Shown here in pieces: positions 22,093 to 34,904 of a DNA stretch of 64,000 nt. The notes beneath the pieces are model-generated. The model was not told the origin of the DNA. It searched no databases and saw only the letters and a program-made list of their open reading frames with translations. The stretch covers positions 444,049-508,048 of the forward strand of contig NW_006763298.1 of NCBI RefSeq assembly GCF_000218685.1, written 5' to 3'. Numbering within the stretch: the first letter of the stretch is position 1; every line of letters begins with the position of its first letter. Origin of the DNA: Serpula lacrymans var. lacrymans S7.9 (taxonomy: Eukaryota > Basidiomycota > Agaricomycetes > Boletales > Serpulaceae). The position numbers were made by a program, and so were the translations under genes.

Positions 22093-23875
22093 TGTTTTAA
22101 GTGTAGGAAAGAAGTGGGAAAAATAGCAAGTGAGGGGATGTGAGATGCTGAGTGTTCAAACTAGAACGACGATGAAAATATTTATATGCCCGGGACTGTT
22201 AGTTGGTGATCATATCTGGATGCCATCGAGTGATAGTACGTACTCCAGTCTGCTCTGCCTGCCTGTTCGCTCCAAGTTGTCTGTTTCCCGGCGAAGAAGT
22301 CCTGACTTTACGCGACTCTTCTCGTGTTCATTGTTCTTTGAAGGCCCAGTCACTGGTCTGTCGCGACTCACGGCGTATGCATTGTCGACAGATTCAATTA
22401 TCACACCATCGAATGAGCACGTTCAGGCGAGAACGAAGCGAAGACGAAGCGAAAGAGACTTTATGGACCGGGCAATGCGATGGGCTTGGGGCTGTGATGG
22501 GAGTTTCCCTGAATTTACCAGTCTTCCTTCCCATTGGTCTCCCTTGCAACATGTCTACTGTCATATGTTGGATGAGGTCAGCATAAAGCCATGTTGGGAG
22601 TGATCTGAACGCAATTGCCGTGTCATGGGCGCGGAGCGAAGTCTCCAGTTCCCTCATCACCCTGACCTAAATCCATGATGCTGAGACGAGCCAGGCTTCT
22701 GTGTTAATAGAAGTCCTTACATAATTATATACGCTCGAGAGCGTCACTCCAGGAAACAACAAAATGCCGACCTTTCTCCCATTTCTATCATCAAACTCAA
22801 GTTGAAGCTTGCCAGCCAGTGAGAATCATGACTACGGGTCACAGAGCCGAATAGAAGACGTTCGTACGATTATCCCCGTATGGTTACGTCAGTCCTGTCA
22901 AACTTTGAGCGTTATGAGTCGCAATTATTGCAAGCTGCAGCGTTTGTTCGGAAAATGTCATCCCCGCCTATTGTCCTTGAATCCATAATGGCGGGCTTTT
23001 GTATCAGGGCTTCCTTCTACGTCTACCATCAAGTAAGCTTGCAGCGGTAGGGAGTAATGGAAGGACTATCGCCACCCAACCAGTAGGCGTTGAGTCAGAC
23101 TCGAGCGTAAACACACTTGAAAAATTGAAAAAAAAACCATGCGGCTGCTATCAACGGCAATTTTTGATCGACTGTACCCAGTCAAATTTTCTCAGTAGTA
23201 ACGGCAGCAGAGAGAAGGCACAAATATTATATTAATGTTACGAGCTCCCAAAGCGAGTTACACCCATGTTAAATTCAAACGCAGCGCAAGTTGCACTGAG
23301 CCGAACGTTCAAACGTTTAAACTCAGTCGCGGCATCAGACAGGCAGTGAAAGTTAGCCATTTGACGTTCAAGGTAACTCCAATCATGTGGTTCGGCGTTA
23401 TATACATCATCATACTAGTTTGTGTTAGATATTAAATGCCGCCATCTGTGATCATTGGAAAACGAAAGAGTTTGGAACCAGCGATAGCATCACTTTGAAT
23501 GCTCACCACCTTGGTCTGCCGAATAAGTATTCACTGTAAACGGAAAGTAACCGATGGATGGATGATAGCATCACATTACAATGTTTTCAGCCCATCAGCT
23601 GTAACCCGAACTATGTGGCATTACAGTTACCGAGAACATTATTCATGGTTCTTATTATATGCGTGTAAACAGGGCAATGGTATTCGGGCTACGAAGGTGG
23701 GCATAAGGGAACAACGAGAAAACTGTGAGATATTATTAGAGCAGTGATCAGTGCAATGCTAGCGACGCGAGTACAGTGCGAGTAAGGAGCGTGAGGTTTA
23801 TGAGGCATTCCACAATTTCGACAACAAATGACGTTTTGAGGGGAGACGAAAGAAAAAAACGGCCAACGATTCCAA
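22093..23875. other. Long intergenic region, no recognised feature
   Basis: About 1.8 kb upstream of the lyase gene and downstream of the DHA2 transporter. ORFs on both strands are short, out of register and of no recognisable family. I see no tRNA, LTR or repeat shared with other parts of the window. The first 150 bp next to 22092 must carry the lyase promoter. Confidence 0.5.
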
Positions 23876-26012
23876 TTACTTCTTTTCCAACGGCTTGACT
23901 TTTAAGAAGAAACTTGACACAACTGCGAATGCGACCAACACAACAGACAGCCACATTGCAGCGTGGACACCGTCAGCATATGAGTTCCGCACGATAGCCT
24001 GTGTCTTGGGTTCGAGCTTGTTGATGTACGACAGTGATTCAACCACGCGACGAACGAGCTTTTTGTGGAAGCAGATATGATATAAATGCATGAAACAGCT
24101 TGAAGGGGGGGAACCTCTCATACCTTGTCAATATCAGTAGATCCTTGAAGATGCTCACGTAACGATTTGCGGAGGGTATACTGCATGATAGTACTGCCCA
24201 AAGAGACACCCGCGAGCGACCCCAAAGATCGGAAGAGATATGACACTTTCGTCAAACATAAATTAGATACGTCCTTCCATGTCAATAATGGAAGTCATAC
24301 CAGCGGTAGCAGTTGCCTTGTCCTGTTGGCCGGCGTTCGCAAGAAGCGCAACAAGACCCGCAGAGATCCCAGCACCTGTGAGATGTTAATTAAAATTAAT
24401 CATGCAATGGAGCACATGGCAACATGACATACCACCACCCAGACGCGAGAAAACCAAGCCTAAAGTTTCGATGCTTCGCTTAGCGGGTATCTCCACAAGG
24501 GAATATGACGAGAGTCGACATACCAAAGATGATTCCAACGGCTGAGAACGCGAGAATACCGGTTGCGAGTGTGATCACAGCGGAGCCGAGACACATCGCC
24601 GTGTATGATGTCACTATTAACCAGTAGTACTTTCCGGTACGCTGGATAGTGTACCCGCCAATGAGACTGCCCCCAACACCACCCAGGACACTCGGCAATA
24701 GCCACAGACCGACCATACTAGGAGTAGTCTGACGTACAGCTTGCAGATAGAGAGGCAACTGAAAAATCATCGTCATCATCGACGCAGTGCTGAAGAAGTT
24801 GATTGAGTAAGAGGCAACGAGTGCACGGGACGTCATGATCCTTTTGGGTGCAAAGGGCTCGGAGGCCCAGTACCATTCGACGACCAAGAAAAGTACTCCA
24901 AAGACAGCTGCGACCACAAACGACGCGATGGTGACGTCCGAGCTCCAGGAATCAGTGCTACCTCTATCAAAGGCAAGAAGGAGGGCGAAAACGGCAACGA
25001 TCAATGTGGAGGCTCCCAAGAAGTCGATACGCTTGAGTTTGCCAAAGAAGGTACTTGAAGTGGAGGAAAGTGTCTGGGCAGGCAAATGGAGAGCGAACGA
25101 CACGATCAAAACTGCAAGCATGGTGATGGGAACCTGAATTAGGAAAGACCTATGTGGAATGAGTGACGTTTTTGGAGCAATGCAGCGTATAGTTTCTTTA
25201 CCATCTCCACCCGATTGTGTCAGCAAGTATACCACCTAAGGGAGCACCAGCCGACGAACCGACTGCGAACATGATGCTTTGTAAACCTTGAAGAAAGCTT
25301 TGTAAGGGTGATTCTCAAGAATGAACACAGGACTGACCTTGCCAAGTACCTCTTTTCCTGAGGGGAACAACATCTGACATGATGATTGAGCCAACGCTAT
25401 TGGAGGAATCCTCTTAGGTTTAGATATAGTGAGAATGAGAAGCACCTACGTTGAGATACCACTTCCACCCATTCCAGCAAAAGCCCTTGCAGCGATGAGT
25501 TCATTCATGCTTCTTGCCATGCCACAGAACAAAGCGCCCAATGCAAAGAGTGTATAGGCAGCGATAAGACATGTTTTCCGGCCAAAGATGTCGCTCAGTT
25601 TTCCATACAAAGGCCTGGGATTTGGAATTGGGGGAGGAGCGACAAGAAAGAGAACATAGAAGTACGTACTGGAAGCTGGTCAGGGTGAGGATGTAACCGG
25701 TGGCGACCCAGCTGGTCTTCTGGAGTTGGTTGAAGTCGGATCCAATCGCTGCGTAAGAAGAAACGATAATGGTGCCATCCATTGCGACTAGGAATACACC
25801 GATTGACATGGGGAGAATCTGAAGGAGTGGATCAATGAGAGAAAAGAGGAAGGCATAACAGTCGAAGAAGAGCTTACGATTGCAGCGAGTTGCAGAGGTG
25901 TCCTTTCGAGGATGGGTTGCTCCTCATCGGGGGTAGGCTGAGATTGGTGGTCAGGATTGAGCTCATTGTTCCCATCGGGGAGAAGGGGTGTGCGTTCGTT
26001 GGCTGGCGCCAT
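23876..26012 (-). CDS. MFS transporter, DHA2 (14-TM) type, probably vacuolar
   Basis: Start ATG at 26012, stop at 23876-23878, about eight to ten exons. The N-terminal tail MAPANERTPLLPDG holds an acidic dileucine signal. GVFLVAMDGTIIVSS is the DHA2 motif in TM1; PLYGKLSDIFGRKT is the loop-2 motif; GMGGSGIST and VGSIIMSDVVPLRKRG follow; SSAGAPLGGILADTIGWRW is motif C-like and ends TM5. The C-terminus ends FFLKVKPLEKK. Relatives include Fnx1/Vba-type vacuolar amino-acid carriers and toxin or siderophore pumps. The start lies 467 bp from the divergent NRPS start, so it probably moves a precursor or the product of that enzyme. Confidence 0.88.
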
Positions 26013-26479
26013 TTCAAGTTTCTCGCTGCAAAAAGGGAAAGGAGAATGGTAAGGTAAGAGGGGAAAGGGTGGGAGAGACAAGAAAGGTACTTGGTGGATG
26101 GACAGAAGTGATGGAGTTGAAACACGGAAGGGTGTCAGAAGAAATGTTACATACTGAGGGACGCGAACAAGACTTACAGTACGCAAGAAGGAGCGCGACT
26201 TGATTAAAAGATCGATCTGCACAGCCACACGGCAGTCCGTGTGAGTCGCAGATTTGAACCTTCTCGGTTCTGGGCACCGCACGGGTGATAGACTTACTTC
26301 TAACTTACTAACAAAACATAACGCGAACTGGCGCGTACTGGCATTCGTTCTCGACGTGATGCAGTTGAAAAAACACTTTCAAATATATTGGCACACGACC
26401 GAATAACACCCTATAATTGTGGCACACGACCCATTGTTAACTTTACTTTCCAGTCATATTCTCAACTCCCCCTACGATA
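26013..26479. promoter_or_regulatory. Divergent promoter of the DHA2 transporter and the NRPS
   Basis: A 467-bp region separates the two start codons. It contains two identical copies of TGGCACACGACC at 26389-26400 and 26420-26431, 31 bp apart (three helical turns), 50-90 bp upstream of the NRPS ATG. An AATATATTGG stretch lies at about 26382. The repeated 12-mer is the best candidate binding site for a cluster regulator; I did not see it upstream of the other cluster genes. Confidence 0.5.
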
Positions 26480-29400
26480 ATGATCCCTCCTCACAACACT
26501 GCTCACTTTGACACCTACTGGCGCCCGCTGCTCAAAGACTTCTCCAAGGTGGCCCTCGGTGAAGACGCGACGTCCCGACTTTTTGACACCTCTTGCCACC
26601 TGTCCTTGTCGGCCAGCAGCACCGTGCTTGACCCCACGCGCCTTCGACAAGCAGCTCTCATAGCTTGGTCCTTTGTTCTTTCTCGCCATGCTGGCGTAGA
26701 CGATGTCATCGTCGCCGAACGTGAGCTTTCTCTAACTTGTGCGACCCACACGACTGATAAATCCATTCCATATAGTATGCAAGACAAATCATGTGGTCGC
26801 GCTTGTTCCCCGGCGTGTCCAGTTGGCGTCAGCTGCCGCTCCTTGCGATCAGATACTCAGTCAGATAGAGTATCGCGCTCCCTTTGCATGGGAGCGCGCC
26901 GATGAACTCGGTCTGAGTGGTGTATACGGCTTTATTGAGACATCTTGCTCAGAATCCATCCCTGCACAAAGTCTGCCTCTACGAAAGGACGACAGTGCTC
27001 TTCATCTTTCTGTCTTGTTCTCACCAGCCTCATCGGCTATCTCGCTCTCTCTTGCATTCAGTTCTTCCTCTTTCCACAAAAATGACGCTCGGTATATCTT
27101 ACAGCATCTCTCGTTCGCTCTTCACCAGCTCCTCGACGATCCTGCAATATTATGCGACGATATCGAGATGATGTCCCCACAGGAACATCAATTCACAAAA
27201 TGTCTTCCCTCTCTCGTGGACGTCAACGGTCTTACGCACCCAGAAGACCCCACTCGTTATTCTTTTGCACAAGACCTCCTCAGGCGTCAAGTCATTTCAC
27301 GCCCAGAGTCCGTGGCCATTGTTTGGCAGGGTGAACCACTGTACACCTACGCGTCTCTCGACTCGGCCTCGACCAAGCTCGCGTACTATCTCACCAAAAA
27401 TCACGCCATCGGTCCCGGTGACGTCGTCGTCATCTTCTCAGAGCACTCGCCATTCGTCATAGTCGCCATGTATGCGCTCTTAAAAGCTGGCGCAGCTTAC
27501 CTCCCTATTGACGTCGAAGCACCGGACGCGATCATACGACATGCAGTCAACATGGTTGACTCCAAGCTGTTGCTCACTCTCGACAGTTTGCACCCAAAAC
27601 TCGCTGCTCTGTCTCTAGAGCGCTCCATTGTTTCGCTCGATAAAGAGGAACAGCTCTGGCTTGGCGTCCCTCAGGAACATCTGGATCAGTATAGACCTGT
27701 TCTAGGAGACCCTCATACTACTTTGGCATATGTGAATCTCACGAGTGGATCTACCGGCCTGCCAAAGGGGTGCATGATCTCACATTCAAACTTGGTAAAT
27801 TGGATCGTCGAAGCTACTCCCGGATACGGACGTACTTCAGAGACCCGAACTCTCCAGGTAGAGTGCTCCACCTTCCATATTCTTTTCAATAACGCTCAGA
27901 TACTACTTTTGACGACAGATATGCAAGCTCCAATTTGATGGGATCACGGAAGAGATCTTCATGACACTGTATCAGGGAGGAACGTTGTGCATGGCTCCTC
28001 CCCAAGCAATCGAAGCAAACCTTAAGGATGTGGTCAATAGCATGCAAGTGACGATGCTGACGTTGACGCCAACAAGGGCGTCCTTACTTGATCCAGCCGA
28101 ACTCCCTTCTTTGTCGGTTTTGGTGATGACCGGGGAACCACTCAGGCACCATGCTCGCGAACGTGAGTTCGTGTATCACAGCAACTTCCTTTCACTCTAA
28201 CTTGCTCTCATATTTAGGATGGATCGAGGCAGGGAAGACAGTGTGTAACGCTTTTGGGCCCACCGAAACTATCTGTTGCTTCATGTTAGAAAATCCAGTG
28301 CGCTCTTCTGAGTCGAACGAGACACCCTGTGGACTTACACTGAACAAAACTACACGGGTCTACTGTCTGAACCCCTCTCTTGAATCCGTTCCTGTCGGAT
28401 GTGTAGGCGAGATTTGCATTTCGGGGCCAACTGTGGGCATGGGCTATTTTGGGAATGTAGAAAAATCACAGGAAGCATATGTCACAGATCCTTTCAGAAA
28501 AGAGTACAGGATGTACAGAACAGGAGACCTGGGCCGGTAAGCGCGTTTTGACAGATATATTCACTGCTTCGCTTAGTAACACATCCAATGGCAGTCTGAA
28601 CCACGAAGGTCGCCTTTTGTTCGTAGGACGCCGTGATCAACAAATTAAACTCAACGGAAATCGCATAGAGCTAGGTCCGTATTAAGATCACGACATCATC
28701 CCCACATGTTCATTCATTAATCATGATTATTTCCTTTTTTATTTATCTTATCAACCTAGGTGGGATTGAAGCAGTCCTTCAGGCTGGCCAAAGCACGTGG
28801 TCAACATGTGCAGATATCGTCACCTTCCGTGGTAGCTCTCGTCTCGCCGCGTTCCTCGCGCTCAAAAGTGTCATCGGCTCGCACCATGACATGTCCCTTG
28901 CTCTGACATCCGACAGTAAGCTCGAGGCCGCGCGCCTGTCCGAGTTCTGCGCCACAAAGCTGCACAAGTCAATGGTCCCCACGCTGTGGATCCCAGTGGA
29001 AGCGTTCCCGCACACCATTTCTGGGAAGTTGAACCGCAAGGCCATCAAGCAATTCTTCCACGAGCTCTCGGAGGAAGATACAGACGCTGTCGGAGACTTG
29101 CTCGTCACCCGCGCAGAGATCGTGCAGCCCACTTCAAGTGTCGAGAAGGAGCTCCAGGCCATATGGTCTTCGTGCTTGAAAGTCCCCCTCCACCGCGTTG
29201 GCATCCATAATTCCCTCTTTGATCTTGGAGCCGACTCTCTCGGTACGCTTCGATTGGCAGCTATACTTGGAAAGGCTGGGTTCCGTGTGACGCCTATTGA
29301 GCTTCGAAAGCTCCAGACCATCGCCCAAGTTGCATTGGCCCTCACGAGCCAGAGCTCTGAACCGGCTCGTGTCGTTGCCCGACCGTTGCCGTTGTTGTCT

Positions 29401-32400
29401 ATCAAGAGTGCAGCAATGGATAACGAATTGAGGCTCCACGGGATAGCCATTGACGATGTGGACGCCGTCATTCCAGCCACCCCATTCCAGAAAGGTGTCC
29501 TTTTGCATCCTACCGATACGCAGGACGGCTTCATGTCCACCATGCACTTCGCTATCACCCAAAACATTGATCGCGAGAAATTCGTGGAGGTTCTGGACAG
29601 CTTGAAGGCAAGGCACCCGATTCTCCGCACTGCGTTCTTGATGACGGCCGCCCATTCCATTGTCCAAGTAGTGCTCAAACAAGGGCCTTCTGTTACTGTT
29701 GTCAAAGGAGACCATTTCGACCCGGTTGCGGGGTATCAATGGGGAAGAGTCGCTTTCAACTTTACGCTTGTGTGCAACTCGGAAGGTCCCTCAGAGCTGA
29801 TCATTGTCGCGCATCATGCATTGTTTGACGGATGGAGGTATGTGTTGATACAACATCTTCTGGGTAATTGAAATTCTGACACCAGATCTACTTTAGTATA
29901 CGCCTGTTATTGAGCGACTTGATGAAAGAATATTCGGGACATTTGACTCTCAGACCTTCTTGGCATAATTTCGTCGCGTATGCCGGCGCTGCGGATACCG
30001 AGGCATCTATCGCGTTTTGGAGAGAATATCTGCAAGGGGTCCAACCTACCAAATTCTGCAAGCCCAAGTCTCTACCAGACAGTGGGGTCGGGTCTGTGTC
30101 GCGTAGCTTCGACATCGACTTGGCACAGTCGTCGCAGAAGCTGCAGGTGATGGATAGTGTTTTGATGGACGCTGCGTGGAGCTTTGTACAATTCTTGCAC
30201 AGCAACGACGAGGATGTCGTCTTCAACCTCATTTCCTCTGGTCGTGATGTACCGGTGGAGGGTGTTATGGACATGATAGGCCCCTGTCTCACTCATTATC
30301 CCTTGAGAATCAACTTCTCCAAGATCACGACCATCAAGGCCCTCGTTGAAGCTGTTCAAGATGTACTGTTTACTACCCATGGCCATGGCATTGTAGGGAC
30401 GGGCGCGATCGTCAAGGCATCTGGAAGCTCAACTAGAGCTGCTCTATCTAACGTCGACTTCGTATTCCAAGCTATTGATTCAGTCTTTGAAATCTCGCAG
30501 GAGGAGATGTGGATACATCACAAGGTGTCCAACCTTGACTCTGCAACGCCATTGACAATTCAAGTCCAAACTTCTCCTGGCCACGCTGGTTTCAAGGTCT
30601 CGGCCTCACATGATCGATCTGCTGTCTCCAGTGAAGAGGTCGCGTGTATGCTGGACCGTTTCGGACAGTTTGTTAAGCTGGCATTGACACAGCCAGAGAC
30701 AGAGTTGGCGGCCGCCAACTTCATGATTTCGGGAGAGATCGAGCAAGTCATAATGAAAAATCCTGACGCTGGCTTGCAGTCTTTGGCATTGGTGATGTTC
30801 ACTTCCCACGTCCGCGAACGGCCCCACGATCTTGCTGTAGAGATGGATCGCGACACATCCTTGACTTACTTCGAATTGGACGCCCATTCATCTGCTTATG
30901 CGTCAAAACTCCTTTCTATGCGACTTGATCGCGATAAACCCGTTTTAGTTCATCTCGAGAAAGGTCTTGCGCTTGTGGTAACGGTATTGGCCTGCTTCAA
31001 AGCTGGTGTCTGGTGAGTACGATCGGCGACGACCAATTCTGAGAGCGTTGCTTACTTCTTCACGCAGTTTTTGTATGATCTCTCCAGACTGTCCCACAGG
31101 GCGGATGCAAATCATCATAGAAGATATCAAGCCGCAGCTCGTTATATCACCAAAGCCTGCCGCTAATTATCCTGTACCAGTGCTGTCTCCAGTGTCTGTG
31201 GGTCGCATTTGTTCATACTACGCATCACCATACAAGCCACCGCTTTTCCCTGGTTCGCTTGCATGGATCATGATGACGTCTGGAACAACGGGAAGGCCAA
31301 AGCCGATTGGCTTTAGCCGCTCGAACCTGGATGCTTTTACGAGTGGGGACCATTCTCACAGAGAAAGGCGTCGTTGCCTGAATTTTGCGTCGGTTCACTT
31401 CGATGCATCAATGGAGGATTTCTTCACGACTTTGACCCAAGGCGGCTGTCTTTGCCTAGCTTCCGATGCAAGTTTGCGGGAGGACCTTCCTGGCGTTATC
31501 CGGCGCATGCGTATTCAAGTTGCTTCGCTTACACCAACGGTGGCCAAGCTCCTCATAGGAGAACAATTTGAGACGCTAGAGACTTTGATGTTGGGTGGCG
31601 AAGCCTACTCTCCACAACTTCGCGACTGCCTTCTGGCTACTGGTATCTCTAAGCTTCAGTCAGGCTACGGGCCGTCGGAGTGTACAGTGAAGTGCTTCAT
31701 GGACGTCATGGCACCTGGCATTCCCTTCTACCGACCAACGACCTTGGGTAAAGTATTCGGTCACAACGCTGTTGTCGTTTTGGATGATAAGCTCCGACCT
31801 GTTCCTTTCGGGGCAGCAGGCGAGCTTTTCATTAGCGGCCCCCAGGTTTCCACAGGTTATGTTGGACAACCTGACAAGACTGCACAGGCCTTCGTTACAA
31901 TTGACCTTCCTCGAGGGAATCAGACGCGATGGTATCGATCAGGCGATATGGTACGCCTACTTCCCACTCGCACTGTGGAATTCCTCGGCAGAAAAGACCG
32001 ACAAGTGAAGATTCGTGGCCAACGCATTGAACTTTCCGACATTGAGACCTGCATCCTCGAGGTTTGCCCGTCGATCGCTCAAGCTGCTGTCATTCCTGTA
32101 ACCGATGCAACGGAAGCGCAAATCCTGGTCTCTTTCGTCGTCATGAAAGGTGACGCGTGGTTGAATGTCTCAGAGGTGTTGGGGCGTCTTCGCCACCGAA
32201 CTGTTGTGACGCCAACTGAGATTATCATTGTTCATCGTCTACCGATCAATGCCTCGGGAAAACTTGACGTACCCAGCCTGCAGAATCTCTATACAGAGCA
32301 TCAAAAGCGCAGTCGTGCAGAGACCCCTCCGAACGAGACCTGTGCCGCCGCACCAGAAGAACCCAAGCCCTGCTCGTCTCTTTCGACGCACGAGACATTG

Positions 32401-32654
32401 GTTCGAACTCTCTGGGCGGGTGTGTTAAACATTGACGAGTCAGCGATTGGTATAGATGACTCGTTCTCTGACGTTGGTGGTGAGTTGAGCTTGTCAGTAC
32501 GAGCATAGGATCTTTCTAACGTATGAATTTAGGAGACTCGTTCAAATGGATGCAGCTCTCACAAGCTTTCGTTCGGGCCAAAATTAGAACCGCTTTGAAG
32601 AATTTGATTGCGGCGGGGACTGTTCGCAACCAGGCGCTGTTGATTCCCAAATGA
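26480..32654 (+). CDS. Two-module non-ribosomal peptide synthetase, partial C-A-T-C-A-T
   Basis: Nine exons in consistent phase (26480-26720, 26776-27857, 27919-28162, 28218-28536, 28595-28674, 28760-29837, 29897-31012, 31068-32479, 32533-32654) give 1,897 residues. Residues 1-210 resemble only the C-terminal half of a condensation domain. A1: LTSGSTGLPKG (about 400), FDGITEE, NAFGPTE, YRTGDLGR, SGKLNR. T1: LFDLGADSLGTL (Ser near 812). C: HHALFDGWR, the intact HHxxxDG near 1006. A2: MTSGTTGRPKP, FDASMED, SGYGPSE, YRSGDM, SGKLDV. T2: VGGDSFKW (Ser near 1859), split by the last intron. Both adenylation domains keep the aspartate that binds the alpha-amino group. It would join two amino acids; no terminal release domain is present, so the separate thioesterase may act. 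Confidence 0.93.
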
Positions 32655-32806
32655 TAGACTGTACTTAATAATAACACTCACGAGTGGCGCTCCTTTATTT
32701 TTTAGTAGCAGTTATCCGTTTTTAGATTTTATCAAAATTTCCATAATGATGTGTTAATAAATGTCTTTGCTTGCTTTGTGATTAGTGCCTAGTTTAATAC
32801 ATGAAA

Positions 32807-33880
32807 TCAGCTCGTAAGTAAGTTCCGGCGAATGTTTTCAATGTCGGTGATTCCCAAAGATGTATGCGTCGTCAAATAGTTCTCTGCTCCACCGAATTGT
32901 TCGCGCACCACAGCCAGTGTTGCCCTCATCGTCTCAGCCCTAAAGCAAATAATGAATTGTTGAGACATAGTAAAAAAAAAACCAAGCTATGATCGAGGCT
33001 TGCTCACTTTGCACTCAGGAAGTTCATCAACCCTTTATGATTTTCGCGATACGCCTGGCTACGATTTTGGAACTTTGCTACCAACATCGGCAGCGCAGCC
33101 TGTAGTCCAATACTCGAGAGAGCGTAATCGTCAATGATGTCTTCATCGTTAACACCTAGGATCTACGAGGATGGGGAGCTTACACCTATGACATACAGAG
33201 TGAGAGAGGTCGCCATACCATCAAAAGCAGAGCAATTGCTATCCCAGTCCTGTTCTTTCCGGCTGAGTTGAAAGTAGTTATACAAGTGCGCAGAAGGAAG
33301 GAAGGAAAGGACTCACCCGAGCATTGGACTAGAACTGGTTCGGTGGGTTTGTCTCTGAGATGTGCGAAGAAAAGCTCGAAGACAGGTCCCGCTCCTTTCA
33401 GTACACCGGTGTATGCGGCGACGAATGCCTAATTATTTATTAGCACATTTACACTTTCTCGAGCGGGCATAACTGACTTGCAACGGGTCCGTTTCATAGC
33501 CTCTGAGCCTGATGAGAGTAGGTTGTCAGTTGGTGTATACAGAAAAGCAGTAGAGAGCGTCACTTCTCCGTAGTCTTCAAAGGATCTTCAGCGCTTTTCT
33601 CCTCCTGAGGAACCGAGACCCATTGGACGTCCTTGATGCCAAGAACAAGGTCAGGGTCACGGTCTGAGCGCAGGTCAATGACGGTTGTGATTCCGAGTTC
33701 GCGAAGCTGATTTTTCCCTCTCTCTGTTATTTTCATGGGGTCACCGCCACGATAGATGAGAGCTGGCTTGATGTTGACACTGGGAGATCGAGCAAAGGTG
33801 CCTATGGTGCGGACATTGTCGATGCCCTCGATAACGACAAAGGGTGGGGGTAAAGAGAGAGGGTCTGCGGAATGAGTCAT
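32807..33880 (-). CDS. Tyrosine/dual-specificity phosphatase paralogue
   Basis: Start ATG at 33880, stop TGA at 32807-32809, about seven exons; the first ends in DPLKTTEK near 33563. FVVIEGIDNVRTIG, YRGGDPMKITERG and TTVIDLRSDRD match the phosphatase at 17206-18437, as do AFVAAYTGVLKG and the C-terminal ITDIENIRRNL. The P-loop reads VLVQCSAGKNRTG: the nucleophile Cys and CX5R Arg are kept, but the His before Cys is Gln and the Asp before Arg is Asn. The coiled-coil insertion of the paralogue is missing. The gene is convergent with the NRPS (152 bp between stops) and marks the right edge of the gene-rich core. Activity may be lowered or altered. Confidence 0.82.
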
Positions 33881-34904
33881 GAGCGTCGAGTGATAATAGC
33901 AGAGGGAATATGGACGGGCATTGGAGAGCTTTCGATATTTAGATATACATACTGCGAACCGAACAAGGCAATCTAGTCATCCGATTTCCGATTTCGGGAA
34001 TGGTGTTGGTGCACCGCTTTACAGTTTGATCGATAGACCGCAGATTATTGCCGTCTCTCTCGACAGTAATATACAACGGGAACAATCGGCTGACAACGTT
34101 CGCATCCGCTGCTCTTCTTTTCCATCTAGCAAAGTACATTATTTCCTTGACTCTCTGCACCTGCTGCGACTGCTTGCAGTTAGTCTATTACCTTTTTTTA
34201 ATCCTCCCCTAATATTAGGTATTCAACTCCATCGGGCCAAGAACCTTTGACGCAATTGTTTATCTAGGAACTGGATGAAGTCACATTACAGCATCTCTGT
34301 CGCTCTTTAGCGGCGTTGCTTTCTGGACTGTGGCTGTGGGGCCTGAGGCCAGAGGTTTTCGATTTTGGTGCGAGCTCAAGTTCACTCTCATCACGATCTT
34401 CTCGGCCATTGTAGATATGGTTAAACCAGTCCATGTTCAATGCCCAAATATGGATGGACTTCAAGTTGGCTAGTCCAAGCAACATTACCATTAACACTTT
34501 GAAGAACTGGCTGAGTCAGACAGATTTGTTGGAGATGCATTCAAACCAATTCTACTGTACTATTTTGAACTGTATGGAACACATATTGCATTAGGGCTTG
34601 AACTGAACTCTATGGGCTGATTTGGGCAGGATCACACCCAGGGTTTTCAATTAGCTGAAGATGCTGGTCTCAAGCTTTCCAATATGCCAAATGTCTATTT
34701 TTACCTAAAATACCTGAAATGCTGGCTGGCCTGCAGAGGGTTGTGGAGGGGATGACAGAGGAGGACCATTGTGAAATGAGGATTACCCTACAATCACAAA
34801 GCTGATTCTTATCATTATTTGTACATAGTTAGTGTGTAGAAATGAGCTGACTTCTATTCTCTCATTTGTCCAAAGCTGAATGCAAGCAACTGTTCTCACA
34901 ATAC
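33881..34904. other. Intergenic DNA with possible transposon relics
   Basis: The first 150 bp should hold the phosphatase promoter. Near 34264-34497 a minus-strand frame reads IWALNMDWFNHIYNGRED, faintly like a block of Tnp2-type transposases (DWFNP). A plus-strand stretch near 34510-34630 reads GTHIALGLELNSMG before a stop. Neither can be assigned with confidence. Confidence 0.3.

Noticed and set aside
18438..23875. Searched the two long intergenic stretches for further cluster genes.
   Set aside because: Only short frames without domain motifs or plausible splice chains were seen.
26215..26285. Possible tRNA: a GGTTCAAATC word on the minus strand resembles a tRNA T-loop/B box.
   Set aside because: The bases either side do not form a T-stem and no acceptor stem or A box fits. 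It lies in the 5' region of the transporter gene.
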